From Falsihalocynthiibacter sp042445055 (GTDB lineage Bacteria; Pseudomonadota; Alphaproteobacteria; Rhodobacterales; Rhodobacteraceae), in contig NZ_CP170339.1 in the NCBI RefSeq assembly GCF_042445055.1, forward strand, positions 1,302,001 through 1,366,000: DNA of 64,000 nt. The letters run 5' to 3'. Below are positions 41,865-50,532 of the stretch, piece after piece. The stretch's first letter is position 1, and every line of letters starts with the position of its first letter. Below the pieces are notes generated by a model, which worked only from the letters and a program-made list of their open reading frames with translations, was not told the origin of the DNA and ran no database searches. The translations under genes were made by a program, and so were the position numbers.

Positions 41865-43061
41865 CTAACCTTGTTTTTGCTTGTTGTAGACATCAAAGAT
41901 AACCGCCGCGAGAAGCACGAGGCCTTTGATGACTTGTTGATAATCAATGCCGATCCCCATGATCGACATGCCGTTGTTCATGACGCCCATGATAAAGGCC
42001 CCGACAACCGCGCCGACGATCTTGCCAACGCCGCCCGACATTGACGCGCCGCCAATGAACACCGCTGCGATCACGTCAAGCTCTACTGCGAAGCCAGCCT
42101 TTGGGGTTGCCGTATTCAGGCGCGCGGCAAAGATCAGGCCCGCGAGCGCGGCGAGAACGCCCATGTTCACGAAGGTCAGAAATGTCAGGCGCTCGGTACG
42201 GATGCCAGAGAGTTTGGCCGCCTTGACGTTGCCACCCAATGCATAGACCCGACGGCCAAGCGTGGTTTGCTCGGTGAGGAATGCGTAGATGATGGTCAGA
42301 ATGCCCATGGTAATCAGAACGTTGGGCAGCCCGCGGAATGTGGAGAGCTTGTAAACAACAAACAGAAGTGCGCCCGCCACGATCAGATTGCGTACCACAA
42401 AGAAGCTCATTGGCTCGTCTTCGATGCCATAGGCCGTGTTGCGCGCACGTTTGCGCAGGCCCAGCCAAAGGATAGACATTACCGCGATAATCCCAACGGC
42501 GAGTGCGGTGACATTCGGGCGGTTTACGCCGAAGATATCAGGGATAAAGCCAGTAGAGAGAAGCTGGAACGACTTGGGGAAGGGACCGATCGACTGCCCC
42601 TCAAGGAGCCAGAGAGAAAGCCCGCGAAACACCAGCATCCCCGCAAGTGTCACGATGAAACTGGGGATGTTCCAATACGCAACCCAGTACCCCTGTGCTG
42701 CGCCGATCAAGCCGCCGAACAGAAGGCAGACGGGGATGGCAAGGAACACCGGAATGTCCCAATTCACGATCATCACCGCCGCCAGCGCGCCGATAAACCC
42801 CATGACCGATCCGACCGAGAGGTCAATATGCCCTCCCACAATCACGATCAGCATCCCGAGGGCCATAATAATGATATAGCTATTCTGTAGGAATAGGTTG
42901 GTGATGTTCACCGGTTTAAGGAGGGTGCCGTCGGTTACGATCTGAAAGAACACCATGATGGCAATCAGAGCGAACAAAAGGCCGTATTCCCGCATATGCC
43001 CCAAGAGGTAATGCGCCATACCCGGTTTTTCTTGCGAAGTGTTTGTAGCTGTTTGCGACAT
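41865..43061 (-). CDS. gguB: Multiple-sugar ABC transporter permease (GguB/XylH type)
   Basis: 398-aa CUT2 permease, longer than RhaP/RhaQ and with about ten to twelve helices, as for GguB and XylH. Visible: LIVIVGGHIDLSVGSVMGFIG, SFIVTLAGMLVFRGLSLWLL, GRRVYALGGNVKAAKLSGIR, and VIAAVFIGGASMSGGVGKIVG. A single long permease works as a homodimer. AGGAACG precedes ATG 43061. Lies between gguA and the arabinose catabolic genes. Confidence 0.93.
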   Translation of the reverse strand: MSQTATNTSQEKPGMAHYLLGHMREYGLLFALIAIMVFFQIVTDGTLLKPVNITNLFLQNSYIIIMALGMLIVIVGGHIDLSVGSVMGFIGALAAVMIVNWDIPVFLAIPVCLLFGGLIGAAQGYWVAYWNIPSFIVTLAGMLVFRGLSLWLLEGQSIGPFPKSFQLLSTGFIPDIFGVNRPNVTALAVGIIAVMSILWLGLRKRARNTAYGIEDEPMSFFVVRNLIVAGALLFVVYKLSTFRGLPNVLITMGILTIIYAFLTEQTTLGRRVYALGGNVKAAKLSGIRTERLTFLTFVNMGVLAALAGLIFAARLNTATPKAGFAVELDVIAAVFIGGASMSGGVGKIVGAVVGAFIMGVMNNGMSIMGIGIDYQQVIKGLVLLAAVIFDVYNKQKQG

Positions 43062-43073
43062 GCGATTGCGTTC

Positions 43074-44594
43074 CTAATCTGTAACAATGAGCGACATGAT
43101 GCGCTCTTGGCTGGCTTCGTCTGCGGTGAGTTCACCGACGAAACGACCCTCATTCATGACATAAATTCTATCGCTCATTCCCAAGAGCTCTGGCATCTCG
43201 GAGCTGATCATCACAACGCCTTTACCTTGCGCGGATAACTCGTTGATGATTCCATAGATTTCGTACTTCGCGCCAACATCAATGCCACGTGTTGGCTCGT
43301 CTAGGATCAGCACTTCCGGCTGAGCAAAGAGCCATTTTGACAGGACAACTTTTTGTTGGTTCCCGCCCGAAAGGTTCATGACCTTCTGAAATACGCTGGG
43401 CGTGCGGATATTCATCGCCTTGCGATACCGTTCGGCAACGTTGGATTCTTCGGCATGATTGATGACCCCGCGCGAAGAGACATCCGCAAGGTTCGCAAGT
43501 GTCGTATTGCGCAGGATTGTATCCTCTAGGATCAGGCCAAGTTCCTTGCGGTCCTCTGTAACATACGCAAGGCCGCTGGCAATCGCGTCGGGCACCGTTG
43601 CCGTTGAAACGGGAGTGCCGCGGACCTTTACATTGCCGCGGATGTTGCGGCCATAACTGTGCCCGAACAAGCTCATTGCAAGCTCGGTTCGGCCCGCGCC
43701 CATAAGTCCGGCGATCCCGACAACCTCGCCGGCGCGTACATGGAAGTTGATGTCGTCGATCACTTGGCGCGTCGTGTGTTCCGGATGCCAAACGTTCCAG
43801 TCTGAAACCTCCAGAAGCATGTCATCCGCGCGGCGCTCGCGTGCAGGATAACGTTGCGACATATCGCGGCCAACCATATCACGCACGATGCGATCTTCGG
43901 TGATTTCTTGGGTGCGGGCGTTCAGCGTCGAAACCGTAGTACCGTCCCGAATGACAGTGATGGTGTCGGCGACGCGACGTACCTCGTTAAGTTTGTGGCT
44001 AATGATGATTGATGTCACGCCCTCGGATTTCAGCTCTAACAAGAGATCAAGCAAGGCCTGACTGTCGGCTTCTGAAAGGGCGGCGGTTGGCTCGTCGAGG
44101 ATCAGCAGCCGCACGTCCTTCGAGAGGGCCTTTGCGATCTCAACAAGTTGCTGTTTGCCAACCCCAAGCCGGTCGATTTGGGTGGCGGGCGCCTCACTCA
44201 GGCCGACTTTCTTAAGAAGGGCCTCGGTGCGGCGGAATGTTTCGGGCCAATTGATAACGCCTTTGGTTGCGCATTCATTCCCGATAAACAGGTTCTCTGC
44301 TATCGAGAGGAGCGGAACAAGCGCCAGTTCCTGATGGATAATGATGATCCCAAGTTCTTCGCTATCGGAGATACCCGCAAACTCCGCTAGCTTCCCGTCA
44401 TAGTGGATTTCGCCGTCATAGGTGCCCTTGGGATAGACACCGGAAAGGACCTTCATCAGGGTGGATTTCCCCGCGCCGTTTTCCCCGACGAGCGCGTGAA
44501 TTTCGCCCTCTTTGATCTGAAGATCGACATTGTCCAACGCTTTCACACCAGGAAAAACTTTGGTGATGCCGCGCATTTCTAGTAGAGATTTCAA
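43074..44594 (-). CDS. gguA: Multiple-sugar ABC transporter ATP-binding protein (GguA/XylG type)
   Basis: 506-aa double ATPase of the CUT2 class. First domain: GENGAGKST, LLILDEPTAALS. Second: GLMGAGRTELAMSLFG, LSGGNQQKVVLSKWL, ILDEPTRGIDVG. A TTG at 44594 preceded by AGGA is taken as start; ATG 44576 would drop six residues (KSLLEM retained in homologues favours the longer form). Separated from chvE by 75 bp with a hairpin. Expected to import arabinose, galactose, glucose or xylose bound by ChvE. Confidence 0.92.
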   Translation of the reverse strand: MKSLLEMRGITKVFPGVKALDNVDLQIKEGEIHALVGENGAGKSTLMKVLSGVYPKGTYDGEIHYDGKLAEFAGISDSEELGIIIIHQELALVPLLSIAENLFIGNECATKGVINWPETFRRTEALLKKVGLSEAPATQIDRLGVGKQQLVEIAKALSKDVRLLILDEPTAALSEADSQALLDLLLELKSEGVTSIIISHKLNEVRRVADTITVIRDGTTVSTLNARTQEITEDRIVRDMVGRDMSQRYPARERRADDMLLEVSDWNVWHPEHTTRQVIDDINFHVRAGEVVGIAGLMGAGRTELAMSLFGHSYGRNIRGNVKVRGTPVSTATVPDAIASGLAYVTEDRKELGLILEDTILRNTTLANLADVSSRGVINHAEESNVAERYRKAMNIRTPSVFQKVMNLSGGNQQKVVLSKWLFAQPEVLILDEPTRGIDVGAKYEIYGIINELSAQGKGVVMISSEMPELLGMSDRIYVMNEGRFVGELTADEASQERIMSLIVTD

Positions 44595-44616
44595 AATCCT
44601 GCTCCCCGCAGTTAAA

Positions 44617-44651
44617 CCTGTTCCAGCCGCAGGACACGCCGCCGGAACAGG
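44617..44651 (-). promoter_or_regulatory. Intercistronic hairpin between chvE and gguA
   Basis: 8-bp stem (CCTGTTCC / GGAACAGG) with a 19-nt loop, 18 bp after the chvE stop; TTTAA follows on the minus strand. Placed like the hairpins after other binding-protein genes in this window. Confidence 0.55.
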
Positions 44652-44669
44652 CTTTTCAAAGACGAAACT

Positions 44670-45734
44670 CTAGAGGTCGTCTTTCTTGTGGTAGCCAGAA
44701 TCGATTACAATGGCTTCGTAGTTGCTTGCGTCCACAGAGACAGGCTCAAGTAGATAGGACGGAATAACTTTTACGCCGTTGTCATATGTTTCGGTGTCGT
44801 TGATTTCTGGTTCGCCACCCTGCAAGAGCGCATCAACCATACCTACAGTCACACGTGCCAGCTCGCGCGTATCTTTGAATACGGTTGAGTACTGCTCGCC
44901 TGCGATGATGGATTTGATCGACTGCAATTCGGCGTCTTGGCCGGAAACGATTGGCATTTTTAGATCGCCAGAACCATAGCCCACACCCTTAAGAGAGCTG
45001 AGGATACCGATGGACAGACCATCGTAGGGGCTTAGGACGCCATTTACGACTTCGTCGGTGTAATGCGCAGAGAGGAGGTTATCCATACGCGCCTGCGCAA
45101 CAGCACCATCCCAGCGAAGTGTGCCGACCGTATCCATGCCCATTTGGCCGGAAACGATGTTGATTTTGCCATCGTCGATCAGGGGCTGAAGCACCGACAT
45201 CGCGCCATTATAGAAGAAATAGGCGTTGTTATCGTCAGGTGAGCCGCCGAAAAGCTCTACGTTCCAAGTTTCTTGATCGGGGAAGCGTTCCTTTAGGCCA
45301 TCCACAACCGAAGTTGCTTGTTGTACGCCCACTTTGAAGTTGTCGAATGTCGCGTAGTAATCGACATACTCACTGTCGCGGATCAGGCGGTCATAAGCGA
45401 TCGTCTTGATGTCTGCGAAATGTGCGTTCTCAAGCGCGTTCGAGAGCGTCGTGCCGTCAATCGCCGCAATTACAAGCACATCAACGCCCTTGGTGATCAT
45501 GTTCTCGATCTGCGCGAGCTGGTTGGGGATGTCGTCCTCTGCGTATTGCAGGTCTACTTCATAGCCAGCCGCTTCGAATTGCTCGACCATTGAGTTGCCG
45601 TCTGAAATCCAGCGTGCCGAAGACTTGGTTGGCATCGCGATACCGATGGTACCTTTGTCCGCTGCGAATGATGGAGTTGCCGCAAGGGCAGCCGTGAGTG
45701 CAAGGGCCGAAAGCCCGAAAGTCCGTCTTTTCAT
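44670..45734 (-). CDS. chvE: ChvE-type sugar-binding protein
   Basis: 354-aa periplasmic receptor for several aldoses. Signal peptide: KRRTFGLSALALTAAL with cleavage after SFA. Visible: GTIGIAMPTKSSARWISDG, YAEDDIPNQLAQIENMITKG, VLVIAAIDGTTL, GSPDDNNAYFFYNGAM, VSGQDAELQSIKSI, all like Agrobacterium ChvE. Start is ATG 45734 (GGGAGG upstream). First gene of chvE-gguA-gguB and divergent from a GbpR-like LysR gene, exactly the Agrobacterium layout. A role in chemotaxis or sensing, as in Agrobacterium, is not shown by this sequence. Confidence 0.92.
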   Translation of the reverse strand: MKRRTFGLSALALTAALAATPSFAADKGTIGIAMPTKSSARWISDGNSMVEQFEAAGYEVDLQYAEDDIPNQLAQIENMITKGVDVLVIAAIDGTTLSNALENAHFADIKTIAYDRLIRDSEYVDYYATFDNFKVGVQQATSVVDGLKERFPDQETWNVELFGGSPDDNNAYFFYNGAMSVLQPLIDDGKINIVSGQMGMDTVGTLRWDGAVAQARMDNLLSAHYTDEVVNGVLSPYDGLSIGILSSLKGVGYGSGDLKMPIVSGQDAELQSIKSIIAGEQYSTVFKDTRELARVTVGMVDALLQGGEPEINDTETYDNGVKVIPSYLLEPVSVDASNYEAIVIDSGYHKKDDL

Positions 45735-45864
45735 AAATTCCTCCCAAAAGTGGCGGTTCCAAGCCGCCAATGCCCATGCGGGCGATTCTCGACAGGTCTG
45801 CGCTGTCGTGGAGATTGGATAGGGGGAATATACATATCAATCAAATTACAATATTTGACATTAT

Positions 45865-45882
45865 CATATCATAATTGGTATG
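45865..45882. promoter_or_regulatory. LysR-type operator candidate upstream of gbpR/chvE
   Basis: CATATC-N6-GGTATG, an imperfect inverted repeat (5 of 6 matching pairs), just before the LysR start in an AT-rich 158-bp divergent gap. Position fits autoregulation and control of chvE, but the repeat is weak. Confidence 0.35.
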
Positions 45883-45892
45883 CGGTGAATGT

Positions 45893-46831
45893 ATGCAGGC
45901 ACTCTTAAATCGTATCCAGCTTCGGCATCTCAGGCTCATTCACACCATCGGCGAGGTGGGGCAGCTTTCTATTGCGGCTCAACGGCTCGCGATCACACAG
46001 CCCGCCGCTTCGCGGATGTTGTCCGAGCTTGAGAAAATGGTCGGGCAACCGCTTTTCATTCGCAATCCGAAAGGAATGGTGCCCACTCCGATTGCAGAGG
46101 TTCTGATCCGACACGCAGGGCGACTTCTTCAGGGGTTGTCGGCCACGGTGAATGAGGTGAGTGCATTCGGCGCGGGCAAGACCGGCACCGTTCGCGTGGG
46201 GTCGGTGACGGGTGCGGCGGTGGCTTATATTGTCCCTGCAATTCAGGCGCTTGAGCGTGATGCGCAAGGGGCGGATATACATGTGGATGTCGGGCCGAGC
46301 GACCAACTTATGACGGGGCTTTTGCAAGGCGACTATGATTTCATCCTCTCGCGTATTCCCGAAGACCAGGACGCGCGCGAATTTGAGGTCATGCGCGGTC
46401 GGGTTGAGCTTGTAGAATTTATGGTGCGCGCAGGCCATCCGCTCTTGGATATTTCCAAGCCCCAGCTTGCCGGTCTGGAAGGGTACGGCTGGGTTGTACA
46501 GTCTCCGGGTGCGCCGATGCGCGAGGCGATAGAGGAGGCTTATCTGACACGTGGCATTCCGTTGCCGCAAGAGATCATCAATACGACTTCGTTACTGTTC
46601 ATGATTTCTTATTTGCAAGAGAGCGACTTTATCTCGCCCATCTCAAGCGAAGTGGCGAAACTCTTGCGTGATACGGGGGCGGGCGGGATGCAGACCGTGC
46701 GCACCGAGCAATCGGTCATTATTTCGCCCTACCACCTTCTTCAGCGCAAGGATTTCGTCAGTAGCCCACTGTCCGATCACCTGAGAGATCGGATTGTCCA
46801 AGCTCTCGCGAATACCGCCTCAGTCAGCTAA
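45893..46831 (+). CDS. LysR-family regulator, GbpR-like
   Basis: 312-aa LysR protein resembling GbpR (galactose-binding protein regulator) of Agrobacterium and Azospirillum. Helix-turn-helix: LRHLRLIHTIGEVGQLSIAAQRLAITQPAASRMLSELE; effector domain with GTVRVGSVTGAAVAYIVPAI and PEDQDAREFEVMRGRVELVEF. Start is ATG 45893 with GGTGA upstream; the frame reaches back to TTG 45875. Divergent from chvE, which it should activate in response to a sugar. Its 3' end overlaps the convergent GH20 gene by 12 bp. Confidence 0.9.
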   Translation: MQALLNRIQLRHLRLIHTIGEVGQLSIAAQRLAITQPAASRMLSELEKMVGQPLFIRNPKGMVPTPIAEVLIRHAGRLLQGLSATVNEVSAFGAGKTGTVRVGSVTGAAVAYIVPAIQALERDAQGADIHVDVGPSDQLMTGLLQGDYDFILSRIPEDQDAREFEVMRGRVELVEFMVRAGHPLLDISKPQLAGLEGYGWVVQSPGAPMREAIEEAYLTRGIPLPQEIINTTSLLFMISYLQESDFISPISSEVAKLLRDTGAGGMQTVRTEQSVIISPYHLLQRKDFVSSPLSDHLRDRIVQALANTASVS

Positions 46832-48625
46832 GCCCGTTGACGGCAGGTTCAGCGACAGGGAGGTGTAGTGCCCCGCGAGTTGGGCCAAAACAACTGGGGT
46901 TATGTCCTGCGATTGCCATGCTTTGGTCGCGACCCCAAGGATACGCGGCATAATCATTGGCCAAAGTTGATCGTCGCTCGTGGTGAATTCCGACCAAAAC
47001 TGACCCTGCACACCGATAATCCGTTCCGCGAGGGCAGGGTCGGGGACAGGCTCCCATGCGATGGTGTCCGCCAGCGAGACATAGGCCGCCCAGTTCGCGC
47101 CCCAATCGTCGGGATCATTCGTTTGCGCCATGTCTAGATATACGTGCTGCGCCGGGCACATAACCACGTCATAGCCCCGTTTCGCCGCCTCAAGTCCCGG
47201 TCCTTGGCCCGTCCATGTAAATAGAATGGCGTTGTTGCCGATGCCACCGTTCGAGCCTTGCGCGGCTTCTTCCCAAGCGGCAGGACGGATGCCATTGGCG
47301 GCAACAGTTGAGGCGAGCTTGTTGATCGTCCAGCCTTGTAAATCTTTGGTCGTTTCAAGGCCCTCTGCCTTCATTAGCTCCCGTGCTTTGGGCGAGCCCA
47401 TCCACGTGTCTTCGGGGAGTTCATCGCACCCCAAGTGCAGGTGCCCAAACGGAAATAGGGCGCCAACCTCGGTCACGATTGCGTTTAGCACTTCCCATGT
47501 TTTTGGCATCGCGGGGTTCAGAACGTTGCCCAGATACCCCTGTACGCTGACCTCTGGGCCATTGTCGGCAGGGTCGCGCGTTTCGGGGTAAACAAATGTT
47601 GTTGCCAGAGCATGGGCGGGTGCTTCGATCTCAGGGAGAACTTCGATATTCAGAGCGGCGGCGTGCGCGATTATTTCTAGGGCGACTTGCTTAGAGTAGC
47701 TCCCGCCAGCTTCGATTTTTCCTGAGAAGAGCGCGGGCATCAGATGGCCTTCGCCGCAAACCGCCGTCTTCTGCCAAAGTTCGGGGAGGCTGTCGATCTC
47801 AAGCCGGAATGCCTCATCGTCGGCGAAATGCCAGTGGAAGCGGTTCAGCTTCATCAGTGCCATGATATCCAGCAGGTCGAGGATGGTTTGCGGCTGATAA
47901 TAGTGGCGCGCGGTATCAAGGTGCTGTCCACGCCAACCAAACCGCGGCGCATCGGTGATGGTGCCGCAGGGGATCTCTCGGTCATGCGTGTTCATCAGCG
48001 TAAGAAGCGTAATCGCGGCGTAGAAACGTCCGCCGTAACCGCTCGCGCGAACTTCTATGTCGTCGGGTGTGATTGTGATCTGGTAGGCATCGTTTGCTGA
48101 ATCGTCGTTTATGATCCGAACTGGGGTGCCATCCTTGGATAGGAATGTCCCGAGGTCGCGGCGTTTTGCAAGCTCATGGACGCTGTCGAAAGCGTCATCA
48201 GACACATTAAGCGACGAAACCTTAAGTGTGCCAGAGGTCGGTGCAAAGCTGGTTGGCTGCGGTGTGATGCGCAGGCCGTCGAATGGCGGGAGCGATTGCG
48301 GTTCCTTGCGTCGCACACCCGCTGGCGTTGGAGGGAGAGCGAAAGTCTCTTTTCCCACGCGAAGGTACGGGCCGAGTGGCAGCCAAGCGCGATTGGCCGG
48401 TTTGAACCCGCCGCAGTATTCAAGCGTTACATCGTGTGGCTGTCCCTTGACCAAGTCAGGGAGCGCAATTTCCGTGTAGCTTCCGACACCTTTGACCCGT
48501 TTGCCGCCAGCGGTTGCGGTGATCGGAGACATCCCCGAAAAGCAGAACATAGGCGCAGTAAGATCGCGGTCGGCGGTGATGGTGCATTGCATCTTCTCGC
48601 CGTCAAGGTGACAGGTGTGTTGCAT
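46820..48625 (-). CDS. GH20 beta-N-acetylhexosaminidase, apparently cytoplasmic
   Basis: 601-aa family 20 glycoside hydrolase. The catalytic Asp-Glu pair is in HLGCDELPEDTWMG; other GH20 segments are GWRGQHLDTARHYYQPQTI, MALMKLNRFHWHFADDEAFRLEID, and VLPEIEAPAHALA. Start is ATG 48625, one base after the gntR stop with GGAG upstream; longer starts overlap that gene. No signal peptide is visible at the N-terminus, so the enzyme should act in the cytoplasm on imported chito-oligosaccharides or other beta-N-acetylhexosaminides. It forms an operon with the HutC-type GntR gene. Confidence 0.92.
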   Translation of the reverse strand: MQHTCHLDGEKMQCTITADRDLTAPMFCFSGMSPITATAGGKRVKGVGSYTEIALPDLVKGQPHDVTLEYCGGFKPANRAWLPLGPYLRVGKETFALPPTPAGVRRKEPQSLPPFDGLRITPQPTSFAPTSGTLKVSSLNVSDDAFDSVHELAKRRDLGTFLSKDGTPVRIINDDSANDAYQITITPDDIEVRASGYGGRFYAAITLLTLMNTHDREIPCGTITDAPRFGWRGQHLDTARHYYQPQTILDLLDIMALMKLNRFHWHFADDEAFRLEIDSLPELWQKTAVCGEGHLMPALFSGKIEAGGSYSKQVALEIIAHAAALNIEVLPEIEAPAHALATTFVYPETRDPADNGPEVSVQGYLGNVLNPAMPKTWEVLNAIVTEVGALFPFGHLHLGCDELPEDTWMGSPKARELMKAEGLETTKDLQGWTINKLASTVAANGIRPAAWEEAAQGSNGGIGNNAILFTWTGQGPGLEAAKRGYDVVMCPAQHVYLDMAQTNDPDDWGANWAAYVSLADTIAWEPVPDPALAERIIGVQGQFWSEFTTSDDQLWPMIMPRILGVATKAWQSQDITPVVLAQLAGHYTSLSLNLPSTGLAD

Positions 48626-48626
48626 G

Positions 48627-49382
48627 TTATTCGACTCCGAGTTCGGAAATAAAGTCATAAATATCAGACCGATATAGGCCGCTCGTGAACTCAATCGGGC
48701 GTCTGGATACCAGATAACCCGTGCGCTCAATCCGCAAAACGGCGGTGCCTTCGGGGAGCTTAAGAAGTTCTGCGTCGCGTCCTTTTACGTTCACCGCCGT
48801 TACCCGCTGAATCGCCCGAACTGGCGCCTGATTACGGCGGCGGAGGATTTCGTAAAGCGAAACCTGAACGCGTTCCGGCTGGGGAAGGATGTCTTGTGGA
48901 AGCGACGAAAGTTCAAGCGCCATCGGCACGTCGCCCGCGCTTCGCAAGCGATGAACGCGCGCGACTTGGTCGGTCGCAGAGAGCCCGAGGGCGATCATTT
49001 CGTCAGGGTTTGGCGCAAATAGGCCGTGCGATAACACCTCACTCGTGGAGGATACGCCGCGCGCGGACATATTCTCGGTGAAGGACACCAGATTTGACAG
49101 CGACTGCTTTAGCTTTGGGGCAGAGGCGCGCACAAATGATCCTGCACCGTGGCGTTGCTCGACCAATCCGTCCGCAACCAATTGCGCTACGGCCTTGCGC
49201 ACAGTTACGCGCGAGATTCCCGCTATATCTGCGATCTCTCGCTCTGCCGGTAGGCGCTCGTCCGCGGCGAGCGTTCCCGAGGCAATCGCGGCGCTGATAT
49301 GGCGGTGGAGTTGTTGATACCGCGGCCCTTTTCCGGCCGTGAACCAAAGCCCTGAATCGTAGATATCTGTTGGCGTATCCAT
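48627..49382 (-). CDS. GntR-family regulator, HutC/NagR subfamily
   Basis: 251-aa regulator. Winged helix: YQQLHRHISAAIASGTLAADERLPAEREIADIAGISRVTVRKAVAQLV; UTRA effector domain from about residue 90 to the end, finishing IEFTSGLYRSDIYDFISEL. This is the NagR/DasR type that senses amino-sugar phosphates. Divergent from the GlcNAc ABC operon and co-transcribed with the GH20 gene, so it should control both. Two strong TGGTAT inverted repeats lie in the intergenic DNA. Confidence 0.92.
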   Translation of the reverse strand: MDTPTDIYDSGLWFTAGKGPRYQQLHRHISAAIASGTLAADERLPAEREIADIAGISRVTVRKAVAQLVADGLVEQRHGAGSFVRASAPKLKQSLSNLVSFTENMSARGVSSTSEVLSHGLFAPNPDEMIALGLSATDQVARVHRLRSAGDVPMALELSSLPQDILPQPERVQVSLYEILRRRNQAPVRAIQRVTAVNVKGRDAELLKLPEGTAVLRIERTGYLVSRRPIEFTSGLYRSDIYDFISELGVE

Positions 49383-49398
49383 AGGAATCTGGTCCCTT

Positions 49399-49422
49399 TT
49401 GGTATTTTAATTATGATACCAA
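49399..49422. promoter_or_regulatory. GntR operator candidate 1
   Basis: TTGGTAT-N10-ATACCAA, a perfect 7-bp inverted repeat 17 bp upstream of the gntR start codon. Suits autorepression by the HutC-type regulator. Confidence 0.65.
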
Positions 49423-49488
49423 TTAAACGAGAGTGTTTAGTTGGGTTGCTGAATTATTAGGGTTAAATCGCTTTCTAAACAAGATAAA

Positions 49489-49547
49489 AATACCATTTTT
49501 GTATTTTGGTATTAAAATTCTGGTCATGTGAAAAGAATTTGGTATGG
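49489..49547. promoter_or_regulatory. GntR operator candidate 2 with extra half-site
   Basis: AATACCA (49489-49495) and TGGTATT (49507-49513) form a perfect 7-bp inverted repeat with 11-bp spacing in an A/T-rich stretch. A further TTTGGTATGG half-site lies at 49538-49547. They precede the ABC operon, so they probably control it. Same core (TGGTAT) as candidate 1, inverted relative to it. Confidence 0.65.
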
Positions 49548-49592
49548 TTGGGAAACGCCGCCGATTCGTCGGCAGGAGCTGGAGGGGAAGAA

Positions 49593-50531
49593 TTGACAAT
49601 ACTCACTGAAAATGGAGCCAATAGCGTGGTGCGGGATGTGACGCGAAAGCGCGCAATTCCCGAGAGCGTATTTGCCTGGCTTCTGGTTGCGCCTGCGATG
49701 CTCTTTATCGGAGTGATTGTGGCATGGCCGCTCGCCGAAACCATCCGGCTTTCATTTATGGAAGCGGGGCTAGGCGGTGAGGAGTATGTCGGACTGGCCA
49801 ACTACGAAGATTTGGCGGGAAGTCGAAAGTTCCACCAAACGATCGTGCGCACGTTCTACTGGATGTTCCTGTCGGTCGCGCTCAAGCTTGTTCTGGGTTT
49901 GATCGGGGCGGTGCTTCTGAATGCGGCTGTTCCGGGGCGTGGATTGTTTCGCGTGCTCGTGATGCCGCCGTGGGTTATTCCGATTGCGATTGGCTGTATT
50001 GGCTGGCTTTGGCTGTATAACGGTTATTTCGGCTTGTTGTCTGGCGTTGCGCAAACTGTGGGCATCACGGATGGACCGTTTGAATTCCTTGCCTATAAGT
50101 CCTCCGCGTTCTACTCGGCGGTCGTGACGGATGTCTGGGTCGGTACGCCGATGATCACGCTGTTCTTCCTCGCTGCGATGCAGGGCGTAAACCGTGATCT
50201 CTATGAGGCCGCATGGGTTGATGGGGCCGGGCGCTTCTATCGTTTCCGTCGCATTACAATCCCTCAGATTATGCCGGTGATTGTGTCGATGTCGCTTCTC
50301 TCAGCGATCTTCACGTTCAACAGCTTTGAGATCATCTGGATCCTGACAGAGGGCGGGCCACGCGGTGCGACGACAACGTTGATCGTGGACACCTACAAGA
50401 CCGCGATCGGGAACTACAAGTTCGGCGAAGGGTCTGCGCGTGCCGTGATTATCGTGCTGCTGCTTGGTTTGTTCTCATTGGCCTACTTGTTCTTCTTGAA
50501 CAAGATCAACAAAAAATACGGGGTGAAGTAA
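49593..50531 (+). CDS. Amino-sugar ABC transporter permease (MalF type)
   Basis: 312-aa CUT1 permease, about six helices. Start is TTG 49593 because GGAGGGG lies 5 bp upstream; the frame extends back to 49506 but runs through the operator region. Visible: SVFAWLLVAPAMLFIGVIVAWPLAETIRLSF in helix 1 and the EAA loop YEAAWVDGAGRFYRFRRITIPQI. First gene of the GlcNAc/chito-oligosaccharide operon. Substrate inferred from the deacetylase, kinase and deaminase genes behind it. Confidence 0.9.
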   Translation: MTILTENGANSVVRDVTRKRAIPESVFAWLLVAPAMLFIGVIVAWPLAETIRLSFMEAGLGGEEYVGLANYEDLAGSRKFHQTIVRTFYWMFLSVALKLVLGLIGAVLLNAAVPGRGLFRVLVMPPWVIPIAIGCIGWLWLYNGYFGLLSGVAQTVGITDGPFEFLAYKSSAFYSAVVTDVWVGTPMITLFFLAAMQGVNRDLYEAAWVDGAGRFYRFRRITIPQIMPVIVSMSLLSAIFTFNSFEIIWILTEGGPRGATTTLIVDTYKTAIGNYKFGEGSARAVIIVLLLGLFSLAYLFFLNKINKKYGVK

Positions 50532-50532
50532 G

